From Nigrospora sphaerica (Eukaryota; Ascomycota; Sordariomycetes; Amphisphaeriales; Apiosporaceae), in assembly GCA_018287875.1 (NCBI GenBank), contig JAGVVL010000021.1, forward strand, positions 806,001 to 870,000: DNA of 64,000 nucleotides, in the 5' to 3' direction. The translations under genes were made by a program, and so were the position numbers. A model generated the notes under the pieces. It was not told the DNA's origin and ran no database searches. It worked only from the letters and a program-made list of their open reading frames with translations. This document shows positions 43,315 through 54,117 of the stretch, one piece after another; the stretch's first letter is position 1, and each line of letters opens with the position of its first letter.

Positions 43315-45110
43315 AACGTGACGCGCATGCCGGCAATCGGCTCTTGGGAGCTGTTAAGCACCTGGCAGGTTATTGGAGCCATCGTTATATAGAGTTTTTG
43401 TCGCATATAAGTCGCAGTTACTGCAGGGCAATTAACGGGTCCGTTTTTTTGTGCCACAGGTTTCAATGTGCGTAAACCTAAAGGAATAGGCTATAAGACT
43501 TTTGCTGATCAACTTCGGCATACCAAAGCCTAAATAAGTCTCGCTATCACAAAGTTGGGTTCGGGCAAGCGGGTTTGCGAGCCATGTTCAGAAACGAAAA
43601 GCTGTTTGCCGTCGCAGAACCACATCGTGTTCCGTTGCAGGATGGAGAGAAGTCTAGATAGTAGGGTTTGAGCAGCAGCCAGAGACGGCAGTCAGGTAAC
43701 GGGAAGCGAACTGACCTGTTGGCGCAGGGCGACAGTAAGGTGGTGCGCTCCGCCCAACCTCCTAGGCCCGGCGCCGCACTTGGCGCCTCCCTGGATACAG
43801 TAATATGTACCGCCTATACTACCCCTCCACAGCTAACTCACTCCCTGGGCCGTCGCCCACGCAGTCAGTAGTTATCTGTGCTCAACAATTCACTGCATGA
43901 CAACCAGCTATTGATTGCCCCGCCTCTAGTGGCACATGCTTATGACCGGTACCCACCACAATCGTCGATTCATGGCTGATGATGTAACATTGACCATTAG
44001 AAGACTCATGTCATGCATGTATGGGGGATCGTATCCAAATTCTTAATAAGAGAGGGTTAGCGGTCCGATTGGAAGCTCAGATGGATAAGTTCGACAATCA
44101 ACACAACCTGTACTGGCTTTGCAGTCAGTCCTAAATCATCTGGTCAACTCAACACTACCAAAATTCACGCCTGATCTTCTGAACATCGTAGGGATGTCTC
44201 GGCAGACTTTGAAAACGCGATTGGCGAGTAGAATACGCCGTTGCCGTCACCCGAGGTAAAATTTCTATGCTAACTTCGAAGACGGACGACTGATTATCGA
44301 GGCAAGAACTATTTTCCGGAAACCCGTATGCTTCAGGAGAGACTCTTTGATGAAACTGCGTCTTAGGGTGAGAATGGGTACTATGAACAAGTCGCTGTGG
44401 GAACGTTATGTGGATTACCTCGCAAAAGAGGCCTGCACGTTGAAAGGGCTTCTAGCAGCTCACCAGAGTCAGGCATGCAATCACAGTTGCGTTTAGTCAT
44501 TTGGCCACCCACTACAAATCGCTTTTGTTCAATTGGCGAAGACTGTTCTATGAAGATGGAGTTACATACGTATACGGGCCGAACCGCAATAGAAACTCTA
44601 TGCTGATTTCGCGAGTCTGTGAATGCGAACCGGCCGTTGGTCAAAGTAGCGGAGGCAATGTGCATGCTGGCAATCGGCTCTTGGGACCTGTTAAGCGCCT
44701 GGCAGATTATTGGAGCCATGGTGGGATAAATACACGAAGTGCATAGTATACGAGTAATAAAACATGGGACGCGTGCGGATTAACGCCACCACACCCGGGC
44801 TTTGTAGCTTTATGCGAAGCTCATCAAGCAATAACCCGTTCATAGATCAGGTTGGAGGCCGGATGCAGAGACAAGAAGCTGTTTCCCGTCGAAAGACTGC
44901 TTCATATTCGACTGCTGAAGAGGAAATAGGCGGAGGGCCCTAGCCTACAGGCGTCAGAAAACAGGAAGTGAACGGCCCTATCGGTACACAATAGCAGCAA
45001 GGCGGGGTCTGGCTGTGCACGTAGCCCATTCCTGGGTGCAGTAAACCTGCCTCTCCACTCGAGTGCTAACCCATCGCCTAAGCTGCATTCCGCCTTAGCC
45101 ACCTGTGTCT
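43315..45110 (+). repeat. Degenerate direct repeat, period about 1.3 kb
   Basis: Blocks in 43315-43395 (GGCAATCGGCTCTTGGGA.. TTATTGGAGCCAT) recur at about 44655-44725. Blocks in 43595-43880 recur at about 44870-45100 (AGCTGTTT.CCGTCG, later CCTCTCCACTCGAG-like). An old tandem duplication or two decayed transposon copies; no coding content seen. Confidence 0.55.
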
Positions 45111-46280
45111 ACCACGGACATTCAAGTCCTCATGTTAGCTGCGTGATTGGTCTTTAAGTGGCCTCTTGTGGTGGACAAACAAAGTACCGCCGTCAGTCTT
45201 GTGCCTACTTGGAGTGCTGCAAACAGCTTGTCGGTGCTGCATGCAGGGAAGTTGCATTGTCCGTGGAGAAGCCTTAGCCACAGTCAGCGCCGGTGGTGGC
45301 GGCACATCTTCTTTATTCTCATCACCTTCGATAAATATACCAGGCTTGAGAGTTTTCTGTGCAGATTGAATCTCATTGGTAGGACAAGCGGCACATACCT
45401 TCGTATGCGCGCGTCTAATATGATATTTTAATGGCCAGCCGTGGCAGGGTTGCAGGGTTGCAGGGTTGCTAGTGCCTGTCTATCGCGGCAAGCACCGTCT
45501 TAGCTCTGGTGAACCAGACAGAAGGCATATCTGGAGGACAGGTTCATACGTAGACCAGAACTCAAAGTTCATAGTCGGGACGTCATCTAGTAACACAGGG
45601 GCTAACTTTCAGTGTACATGGCTTGTTTTTACACACCCCGGCCAGACGAGGCGCCCCATAGCATTGGGCCTAGGGAATGTGCCAGATGAAGGCCAGTACT
45701 GTAGGGCGTCTGGCCCGGACGGTCGGCAGATAAGAGAAGAATGGAGCACTGCGCCATCAATTCAGTGGTATCGTGAACAATGCCCTTCCCAGGGAATCGT
45801 TCGGGGATTACCCCTAGAAGGGACACCATAGTATCGTAAGCAACTTTGCCCAATAGCCGTCGTATAGATCCAGGGTGTTAAGGCCAGGGCGCCGATGATA
45901 ACTAGGGAGTCGTGTACAGGATGCGCCGCGGCCAGTTGCTACCGCCAGCCCTGATATGTACCCATCGTCCAAGGCTGCCGTGGCCAGCCTTTCCATGATA
46001 TAACATCTGAGAACACTTGAAAGCAGAATGGTACTTAAGACGGATGCTGGGATCTCAAGCTGGCTGGAATTCATGGCCATATCTTTTCACCGCCCATGGG
46101 GGCAACAGTAGACAGACAACAAGCAGCTAGGACAGTCTGGACCCCGGAGGCCAATTGTCAGCCTTCGGGCGACTAGGCGAGACTAGCGGCGCCGAAGGGC
46201 GTAGTGACGATACCAATGCCAATTGCTGTTGCAACAGAGAGCGGGTATCTTGGTTACCCCGCCCTTCGTCGCAACCGAGA
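45111..46280. other. No supported gene; short GGTTGCA tandem at 45446-45470
   Basis: Only short unassigned frames, including 45466-45831. Confidence 0.4.
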
Positions 46281-47900
46281 ATGATGATGCGTCCTCTCCG
46301 TCGATCAATACGGGCCCTTATTCTCTGGGCGTTCACAGCAACCTGCACGATGCTATCCAAAACCGACACCGCCATCGTTAATGCGTATCCGCGCAATTCG
46401 GCGCCGGCGACGCCGAGCAGGGCTCCCACGGCCTGTGGCATCGTAGCGGGCCGCGATCCCCCGCCGGCACGGGCTCATTCACGACGGTTCCGCCAGCGCT
46501 ACGAGGGTGCTCTGGCTGTCAACCTCGTCACCTTCCTGCTTCCAGCATTGTGTGGGACACTCTCTAAACTCTGGGTCGCTCGTATCGACGCCACGCTAGT
46601 GGTAACCACGGACGTGTATACGTACATTGGGACGTTCGCCGAGATGCTTAACGAAGGCCTGCCCCGCGCTACGTGGGTCACCATAGCGGACCGGGACGCC
46701 CGCACGCTACGCGAACGGCTCCAGCTTGCGCACACGCTGGTTGCCGCGCAGGCCTTGCTCGGGCTGGCTATGAGCGTGGTCTTCGCGGGTGCGGCGGAGG
46801 CCTTCGCGGCGCGCTTTGTGCCCGTGGAGGTGCGCGCCTCCAGTATAACCTATGTGCGCATTGGGGCCTTTTCAGCCATGACCTCAGCCATCGAAACAGC
46901 GGTGGCTGCTGCAGCGCGCGCGCTCGACAAGCCTGACGTCCCGCTTGTCATTAGTGCCGCCAAGTTTCTCGTCAACATCGTCTTAGACCTCCTTCTCCTC
47001 TCGCCCTTCCATGTTGGCTCTCTCCAACCCTCGATCAATATGCATGCTGGGGTCCAGCTTGCCTGCGGTTTCGCGGCCGCCATGGCCGGCGTAGTCTATC
47101 TTCTCTGGACGCAGAGCCGGCCGTTAGTACGGCGAGAGGGCTCGCGCCGTGTTACCCCCAGCTGGCGGGGCCTCCTCATCCTCGCCCGGCCCGGTCTGCT
47201 GACCCTGGCCGAGTCGCTGGTCCGTAACGCACTCTACCTCTGGCTCGTGAGCACGGTCGTGGACCTCGGCGCCACCTATGCGACTGCCTGGGGCGTTTTC
47301 AACACAATCCGCTGGGGACTTGTCATGGTTCCGGTGCAGGCGCTGGAGGCCACGGCGTTGGCCTTCACGGGGCACGCGTGGGGGCGCTGGCGGCAACAGA
47401 TCGGCGTGGATCAACGGCGGCCTCGGGCCACCCGGGCGGATCTTCTGTGCATCGTGCGGCCTTCTCTAGTGTCTCTGGCATTGGCGCTCGCCGTCGAGGT
47501 CCCCATGGCTATCTTTCTGTCTCTCTTCGGCACCCGGCCCTTCGCTCTATATCTCAGCGGCTCGGTCGATGTGGCCGACATCACAGCCTACATGTGGCGC
47601 TCGATCGACTGGTGTTACGTATTCTATGCTGTCTCGACGCAACTGGCCGCTATACTACTTGCGACCCGGCCGAAATGGTACCTCTACCAGAGCCTGGCCA
47701 GCAACCTGCTGTATGTCCTACCATGGGCTGCGGTGTGTCAGGCCATGTCGCTGCGGCCCGAGAGCGCTTGGACCTATCATAGCCTCGTCTTCGGCGGTAG
47801 TCTCGTGTTTACCTTTGTGGACGTATTGGTCGTCGACGCTCTCTGGGCCTGGACCTTGCTGACCGGCCGGGCACGCTTGGAAGTATGGCATAGCACGTAG
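46281..47900 (+). CDS. MATE/flippase-like integral membrane transporter
   Basis: First in-frame ATG is 46281, giving 539 residues; the frame is open further upstream but without an ATG. The protein is built from many hydrophobic segments separated by short charged loops. Blocks such as [40 protein letters not shown] and [20 protein letters not shown] read like the fungal branch of the MATE/MVF transporter superfamily. That family uses two six-helix bundles to export solutes or flip lipid-linked compounds. The repeat-like alanine-rich segment [18 protein letters not shown] in the middle is also typical. No stop or frameshift inside. Substrate unknown; plasma or vacuolar membrane likely. Confidence 0.7.
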   Translation: MMMRPLRRSIRALILWAFTATCTMLSKTDTAIVNAYPRNSAPATPSRAPTACGIVAGRDPPPARAHSRRFRQRYEGALAVNLVTFLLPALCGTLSKLWVARIDATLVVTTDVYTYIGTFAEMLNEGLPRATWVTIADRDARTLRERLQLAHTLVAAQALLGLAMSVVFAGAAEAFAARFVPVEVRASSITYVRIGAFSAMTSAIETAVAAAARALDKPDVPLVISAAKFLVNIVLDLLLLSPFHVGSLQPSINMHAGVQLACGFAAAMAGVVYLLWTQSRPLVRREGSRRVTPSWRGLLILARPGLLTLAESLVRNALYLWLVSTVVDLGATYATAWGVFNTIRWGLVMVPVQALEATALAFTGHAWGRWRQQIGVDQRRPRATRADLLCIVRPSLVSLALALAVEVPMAIFLSLFGTRPFALYLSGSVDVADITAYMWRSIDWCYVFYAVSTQLAAILLATRPKWYLYQSLASNLLYVLPWAAVCQAMSLRPESAWTYHSLVFGGSLVFTFVDVLVVDALWAWTLLTGRARLEVWHST

Positions 47901-48170
47901 TGACTCGTGGCACGTGGCGCCTCGGGTTGGAAAGCAGGTTCTATTGGATGACACTGACCGTGCCCGACAGATGTTTACGATCTAAAATCCAATGAGGGGC
48001 AATGGGCTGGTGCACAATCGACCTGAAGAGCCTTGGAGATTCGTTCCATCTTCCTCTTGGCCTTCAGGACCACTCAAATGAAAGCGAATGGGCGAGGCAC
48101 TGTGGCATCCCACGGCAGGGTTCGGTGATGCCTACGGCAAACGGTACGCCTGAGAGCCGCGTGTGATGTA

Positions 48171-49070
48171 AGTTCGAGGACCCCCATTTGGGCCCCCCCA
48201 CATTTGGGCCCCCAGCAACACCACGCTTAAAACCAACCCTTTCAATAGAACTTCAGATGCAGCCTCAATTAATGACAACTCTAATACAAGAACCAGCCTC
48301 ACTTAGGCTTTCGCTATCGCTCTCTTCATCTAGACCACTTTCAATTTCCCCAACTGCTAATTGAGCCCGGTGGATGTCTTCGATATTCGCGAACTTCGAA
48401 TTAGGGCTTAAATCTACCTTCTTCCTCTTCCTTGGTTTGATAGTCTCAATCCTAGCTTCAAGAGCCTGAATTTGCCTTTGCGCGGTAGCCAATTGGACAT
48501 TCTTCTCATCAAAGGCCTTTTGAATCTTCCGGAAAAGTAGCCGTTGTGTGGTTGAGTGTTCCGCTAGCTGGTTCGAAAGCTGTACTTGTCAAGGAGCGGG
48601 CAGGCAGGCGGATAACAGAGTCGATTCAGGTTCTATACTACAGGTCCAGGTTCCTATTCTGTCGGTACAGGTCAGGCTTGGTGGACAGGACGTAGCTTGA
48701 AGAGCTACAACTGAAGTCTTCTCGGTCGCAGACTTCTTATTTAAATCCCCAACGGAGGTCCGTACCGAGCGGTCTTGACAGAACTCCATCGCGGGACGAC
48801 TAATCCGTAGCTAGTTTAGGATGTCTCAGAGGCTTCCCTGTGCCGGTACGGCCTGTCACGGTCCACCCCGTGACAGTACTTGGTCTTTAAAGTCCGACGT
48901 CTTCTTTGGAGTCGACCAAACCACTGTAGAAGTATGGGATCTCTTTTGGGGTGTTAAGAAGGCTCTGTTAGAGTGGGATTGCTTCGATTTTGCTGTATCG
49001 GGTGTTGTTTGGTGTGTATTTTGAACCAGATTCCGGCTTAGAAGCGGTTTAGCTATACTCACTGGCCAAA
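48171..49070 (-). pseudogene. Truncated pogo element E (relative of pogo B), interrupted by a solo LTR
   Basis: The left end begins after TA (48169-48170) with AGTTCGAGGACCCCCATTTG and carries a doubled ATTTGGGCCCCC motif, the same design as the pogo B ends. On the minus strand it encodes the C-terminal part of a pogo B-like transposase: 48856-49062 (SIAKPLLSRNLVQNTHQ..TPKKTSDFKDQV) and 48265-48581 (RLLFRKIQKAFDEKN..KPRKRKK). They are contiguous once the 289-bp insertion is removed. The N-terminal half and right end are missing beyond 49070. Confidence 0.85.
48587..48875 (+). mobile_element. Solo LTR of an otherwise absent retrotransposon (289 bp)
   Basis: Starts TGTCAAGGAGC and ends CCCCGTGACA (TG..CA with TGTCA/TGACA inverted ends). 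Flanked by a perfect 5-bp duplication GTACT (48582-48586 and 48876-48880). A TATTTAAAT promoter-like element lies near 48749. Its removal restores the pogo transposase frame. Confidence 0.9.
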
Positions 49071-49258
49071 GACAGGCTTGCCCTGGGCAAGGCGTTAAAC
49101 TGCATCCACTATAACTAAGTCGTCTTGGCGGACTTAGTTACAATGGTCGGCACCGACCTCGACTTCGAGCACAAAGCCCACACGACACGACCCACCTGGT
49201 CACTACTGACCCGACAAACCCACCGAGTCTCACGACCTCGACGTACCGTGCTTAAGCA
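49060..49258 (+). repeat. Direct repeat R, copy 1, with 10-bp hairpin
   Basis: About 190 bp that recurs at 49488-49678. Contains the perfect hairpin TAACTAAGTC / GACTTAGTTA (49112-49121 and 49131-49140, 9-nt loop). Both copies begin with CTGGCCAAAGAC, which in copy 1 belongs to the pogo E transposase sequence. Confidence 0.75.
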
Positions 49259-49290
49259 CGTACAACCCACCTACCACGGCTAAGACTAGC

Positions 49291-49487
49291 CTCGACACTT
49301 TCACCGAGAACGGGCTCGCACGGAGGAGCCACGGATGCGGTTCGAACATTAAGTTGCCACTGGGCTAGATATGCGGGACATCACAATGCAATCTTTGTAT
49401 ATAGATGGACTCTCGCACGCCACATGCCCCTCGGGAGGCGGGACACAGTCCCAATACGGCGATAATAATACATACATACATACATAC
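49291..49487 (+). mobile_element. 3' fragment of a second LINE family
   Basis: Matches the minus strand of 60001-60178 (shared CCTCGACACTTTCACCGAG, then TATATAGAT.GACTCTCGCAC). Ends in a simple-repeat tail (AATA then CATA units, 49463-49487), as LINE insertions do. No coding sequence remains. Confidence 0.7.
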
Positions 49488-49678
49488 TGGCCAAAGACAT
49501 CGCCCTGGGCAAGGCGTTAAACTGCATCCACCATAACTAAGTCGTCTTGGCAGACTTAGTTACAATGGTCGGCACCGACCTCGACTTCGAGCACAAGCTC
49601 ACACGACACGACCTACCTGGTCACTATTGACCCCGACAAACCCACCGAGTCTCACGACCTCGACGTACCGTGCTTAAG
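49488..49678 (+). repeat. Direct repeat R, copy 2
   Basis: Repeats 49060-49258, including the hairpin (49534-49543 and 49553-49562). Copy 2 runs up to the TA target of pogo C. Confidence 0.75.
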
Positions 49679-49681
49679 CTA

Positions 49682-51600
49682 GGGGGTCGATCAAGGGACA
49701 GGCCCATCAAACCGCCACGCGTTTTAAGACATCGCCATGTAACATTAAAGCAAACAAAACCAATTATCTTAACAACCACAATAGATACAGACAAACCGAT
49801 TAGCTCAAAGAGACTGTTATCTCCTCCTCTATGTCAGAAATGCTTTTGTAACCGAACTTCCCGACGCGATCGATGGCGACTGCGCAGTGACCGCACCAGC
49901 CTCCCCACCAGGTGTCGCCAAGTCCTCCTTGACTTTGCGAACGTCTAGCATGGTCACGAATCGCTCTTGAGCAGTTTTCTGGACCTTGCGACGTTTTTGG
50001 GGCTTCTGGAGATCCAGCGCAGCAGCCAATTGGTCGCGTTCATGCTTAAGGCTGGAGATCTCGGCGCTTGCAAGGTCTAAGGCCTTGCCGGTCTTCCTGA
50101 AGACCTGGCGTAAGGTGGCATTGCTGTACACTGAGTTAACCACACGCAATTCGCGATGGATGTGCTGTATCTGCCTTGAAGACCTTGGGGTCTTAACGTC
50201 CATAGCGGACATCTCCGACAGCAGGGGTCCTCTGGCAGCTGCAGAACGCTCCAAGTTGACCCCTCCGGCCTGTCCTGGTCCCTTTGCCTTGTCAGTCGGC
50301 TGTTAATGGCCTTGAGGGGTCCCTTGGATAGATACCGGTCGCTTTCCAGCCTGTGGCAATGTGCTCTGGAGTCAGGGCTTCCTTCCGAGCCTTGTTCCAG
50401 GCCTCCAGGAACTCCGGTTTCTTTGGCGTCATCGTCAGACTAGACACGCAGGCCTGGCGAAGGTGTTTCCGGTACGCGCGCTTCAACACCGAAAAGGGGC
50501 CAAGGTCTAGAGGCTGGAGGACCTGCGAGGTGTGTGCCGGAAGGAAGTTCAGCCAGACCTTAGCCTCAAAACACTCCAACATGAACTCCTCGTTACAGTG
50601 GCTGGCATGGCCGTCGAGTATAAGGTGGCGCCACTGCTTAGGGTCGTCTGGAGTAGTCTGTGGCAAGAACACCTGTCTCAGCCAGCGTAGGGCAATTGAA
50701 TTGGAGGTCCAGCCGGCCTCTGAGGCTTCAAATTGCCAGTCTGCGAAGTCCTCGTCGTCTGATTGCGTGGTAAACCATTGCTGCTGGACCTGCCTCCCCT
50801 TAAAGATGACCAGGGGAGATAGGGCTCGGCCAGCTGCAGAGACAGACTCCAGAGACGTCGTCCACTCGCCTCTCGTGGTGTCTAAAGTGAAGACCTTCGT
50901 GAGAGCAGACGGTCCGATAACAAAAGGGCAGTCTCCAAGGCCAATCTGAGCTCCAACCTCGTCAAAGTTCCATGTGTGCTCCTTAGGGATGTCGCGGATG
51001 CGCTCCTCGTTCAGCCTCGAGAAGAACTCCTCGATGTTTTCGCGTGTGGCGCCGTTGACGCGCTGGAAATCCATTCCCCTTGAGAGCATGGTCTTCAGCT
51101 GCGGCCAGCGCCTAAAAAAACGGCGATGCCACCTATCTCCGATGGTGTGGCTGCTGCCGGACTGACAGATAATTGACTGCGCGAAGAGCTTGAAGCGGTT
51201 GTGCTGAGGAGCCCAGCCAAGTCTGGCCTGGAGCAACACCCACTGGACCAGCCAGTGCTCCTGGACCTCACTGAGGGCTTGATGATGCCTTTGAGCAGTA
51301 CGTTTGAGAGGCTTGCACTCGAAACGAGAAGTGAGGTAGTGTCTGGAGACTCTGTATTGCTTAGCGACAGACCGGATGGAATCTCCTTGGCAGACTTGGA
51401 GGAGAGCGGCAGCCAGCTGCAGTTCATCCATAATAATAGATATCAAACGAAAGAACAGAATGTGACAATTCGAATGGTATGACTTTTAAATAAATGTAAC
51501 CGTAGGTGGTTGATATATTCGGTGTTGAAGCAAAAAGAAACACCTTAAACTGTCGCCAGACGTGTGGCGGTTTGATGGGCCTGTCCCTTGATCGACCCCC
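49682..51600 (-). mobile_element. pogo-type DNA transposon C
   Basis: 1919 bp, 37-bp terminal inverted repeats (49682-49718, 51564-51600; begin GGGGGTCGATCAAGGGACAG), TA target duplications 49680-49681 and 51601-51602. The transposase lies on the minus strand and is related to that of pogo A. Confidence 0.95.
49829..51446 (-). pseudogene. pogo C transposase with two frame slips
   Basis: 50292-51446 encodes the N-terminal HTH (IRSVAKQYRVSRHYL), the Tc5-like DNA-binding region and the DDE core (FDEVGAQIGLG, LILDGHASHCNEEF, LPAHTSQVLQPLD). 49829-50254 encodes the coiled-coil C-terminus (LASAEISSLKHERDQLAAAL, QKRRKVQ). Between them the frame slips at 50316-50319 and at 50260-50263. In both places one more base in a run of four would restore continuity with the pogo A protein (INSRLTRQRDQD). 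It may be intact in the real genome. Confidence 0.85.
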
Positions 51601-51604
51601 TAGC

Positions 51605-52047
51605 TTAGCGGCGGTGCGGCCCCTTCGGTTCTGGCCCATCTCGCGATGTTCCAGACACCAGCTGGCTGACTAGAAGCTTCGTGTAGCATGTTTCTCCAGG
51701 CCGCTGTTTTTGCTTCACGGATCGCTTTCTTCTTTAAGAGTGATGCTTGCCGGAGGGCTCTCCAGGCTGAGTCCGTCCTGTCTGAGAGCCATGTCCGCTG
51801 GGCCCTTCTTTCTTCCTCCATGACTTCTTTTATATCTCGGTTCCACCAGGCCCTGCCTCTCCTATTGGAATGGTGGAGGGGGGAAACTAGGTCGGCTATC
51901 CGGATAAGCTCTTTCGTTAACGTTTCGGCGTATCTGTCGATCTCTTCTGGTGCCTCAAGTAGACCTGGCTGTGGTAGGTGTGCCGCCTCTGCCTTCGCTT
52001 GGTTATAGTCGGCTGTTTTCCAGCTGCGCCGTAGTCTGTCCTGAGGG
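51605..52047 (-). mobile_element. Internal fragment of the Tad-like LINE ORF2
   Basis: The minus strand matches LINE ORF2 around 24790-25225 (WLSDRTDSAWRALRQAS, NMLHEASSQPAGVWNIARW) with scattered differences. Both ends are truncated; pogo C lies directly beside it. Confidence 0.85.
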
Positions 52048-53581
52048 TCCTACTGAACTAGTAGAAAGTGAAGCTCTTTCAACCATATGTCCCCCTGGGA
52101 GGCTGGATATGACTACTGGATGACGATAATGCATTTATGTGTCTGCCTGCGCGGAACAATAACGCAACGATGGCGCCCCGCTGTAACTTCGTGCAGAATT
52201 TGTCCCTAGATTTGTTCGACCTGGTTCAATAAAACAATAAAGATTTCCAGCCGCCGCCGTGTGGAGGCTGTGAAGTCCGACCTGGCCAGTCAGGCAGGGA
52301 GTGTGTAAGCTGTAGGTCGGAGGCAGCGAAGTGCTCGGAGTCTGGACCGCCCCAGTGGGTCTTGCTTCATACAAACTAACAGGGATTTTTCCATTGACAC
52401 TTCCCTGAGCGGACCTGTTCCGGACTGGGAAATGCTCGCTGATTCGTTAGGACTTAGACGGGCTAGCAGACTAGAGCGAAGTCTTTAAAGTGTCTAACTG
52501 GCTACTGCTTCCCGAGAGTTTGCGGCTAAGGATTATGGGCCCTTTTAAGGTAAGCCACGCGTTATTCTAGACCGCTGGTTCCCGATCTCTGGAACCCAAA
52601 CCTTTCTCCCATGCTTAAACCTTCGGTTCATGTGCCATGTCCACGAACTCTATACCTCTTTAGGTGTTGCTTCCCCGGCCAACATCATTCCATCTTAAAA
52701 GTTTTCAGTTGATTGCCGGTTTTCAGCAAGTCGCGATAGGAAGCATGACGTATGTGTGACATCTCTAAACCTGGAGGATCGTCTGCCCATTTGTCAAATC
52801 CTTCTAGTATTGACTACAGCAGTCATATCTTTCGATTCGTAAGTAAAGGAGTTGCACCAGTGATCGGCCCAGTACGATTCAACTATTTATTTCCGGGAAA
52901 GTTCTGTTGCTAATATTATATCTAACATTTGTCTGATGCTGCATCGCTGTGTATTATGAGCCAGCCTTCAGATACAAAGCCATCAATAGGCACGCTGGTG
53001 TAAGCTAGCGGAACAACTGATGGGATAGCCAGGAACTCTTGTTTAAATTATGTCCTGGTGCCGGCCTTCTGAACTGGAGTGGAGGGTACAATGGCCAATC
53101 TCATGAGTCGAGAGGCCTTTATGGAACGAAACAATTACATCATGCATTGCTCTATGGAGGGGCTCCCGTCCCTACTTGTTTTCCAAATAGCTACTTCTCC
53201 TATGCTAGATACGCCTGCTAGCCTCTGACTCGAAACACTGGTTGTAGAGGCTTTGCCACCCCTCGGGTTAATAGTTTCAACCACCTCCCCTATTAACTGG
53301 GTAAGAGATTGAAGAACTCAGCGTTCAATGAATCAAAGGCTTACAGTGTTTGTTCCTACAAAAAGTGGCATCCTCACAAGGATCCTCTCATCTTACATTG
53401 CCATGAATCAGTGCAAAGTTAATTTCCAATTAGTACAAGGTAAGCATAACTGATTCGGTCAAGTGGGTTTCGGCGGCATGGGCTTTTCTCATATGGTATA
53501 AAATCAATTGTGCCCAATTCATGACGTTAATAATCGACTACATTCTACTATCAGTCGAGGTTTTTTTCTTCGACTTTTTAC
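52048..53581. other. Intergenic, AT-rich toward 53.5 kb, nothing recognised
   Basis: No supported gene; the last ~100 bp probably hold the promoter of the RGS-domain gene (AT-rich, pyrimidine tract at 53560-53580). Confidence 0.45.
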
Positions 53582-54091
53582 ATGGCTTTTATCATGAGTG
53601 GCCTTCCATCTCCAGATTTGAATGAGATCCTTCTTGGCAAGTCTTTGCCACCATGGACTGAGAATGCATTTGTAAACTTCCTTATCCATCACCACTGTGC
53701 TGAGAACTTGGAGTTCATAAAAGATTACAACTCCTATTTCTCTCTATACAGCCAAACAGCTGCTCCACGTCCTGAACAACAAAGCGAAAACTGCCTCGCA
53801 GGATTACACTGGGAGTGGCTGATGAGACTTTACGTGGTCGTAGGGGCACCCCGAGAACTCAATATCCCTGGTCCCGTGCGAGAGCGTCTGCTCAATCTCT
53901 CACATCAAAACTCGCCACCAAACCCTTCCGAGCTTGACGAGACTCGCCAAATCTGTTTTGACCTTTTGGAAGAATCCCTCGCATCATTTTCGCAATCTGT
54001 CGACTCATCCAGAAATGAAGACACTAGGACAACTTCATACTCATTGTTCAAATATCTACGTATACTCCTATGTTACAACCGAGGCCTATAA
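53582..54091 (+). CDS. Short RGS-domain protein (regulator of G-protein signalling)
   Basis: 169 residues, start ATG 53582 (53596 is an alternative). The sequence follows the fungal RGS fold: LNEILLGKSLPPWTENAFVN, then FLIHHHCAENLEFIKDYNSY, the WEWLMRLYVV helix with basic/acidic partners, then ELNIPGPVRERLLN and LDETRQICFDLLEESLASF. Known RGS proteins speed GTP hydrolysis on G-alpha subunits. The family in ascomycetes is usually longer, with C-terminal membrane segments; here the frame ends soon after the domain (SLFKYLRILLCYNRGL), so the protein is short or C-terminally truncated. It sits 26 bp upstream of a decayed pogo copy, which may have replaced its 3' end. Confidence 0.75.
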   Translation: MAFIMSGLPSPDLNEILLGKSLPPWTENAFVNFLIHHHCAENLEFIKDYNSYFSLYSQTAAPRPEQQSENCLAGLHWEWLMRLYVVVGAPRELNIPGPVRERLLNLSHQNSPPNPSELDETRQICFDLLEESLASFSQSVDSSRNEDTRTTSYSLFKYLRILLCYNRGL

Positions 54092-54117
54092 GAATGAATC
54101 TGTCACCGTAATAGTAG

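Noticed and set aside
42472..43336. Frames of 175-225 codons on both strands
   Set aside because: Mutually overlapping, low-complexity, no family resemblance.
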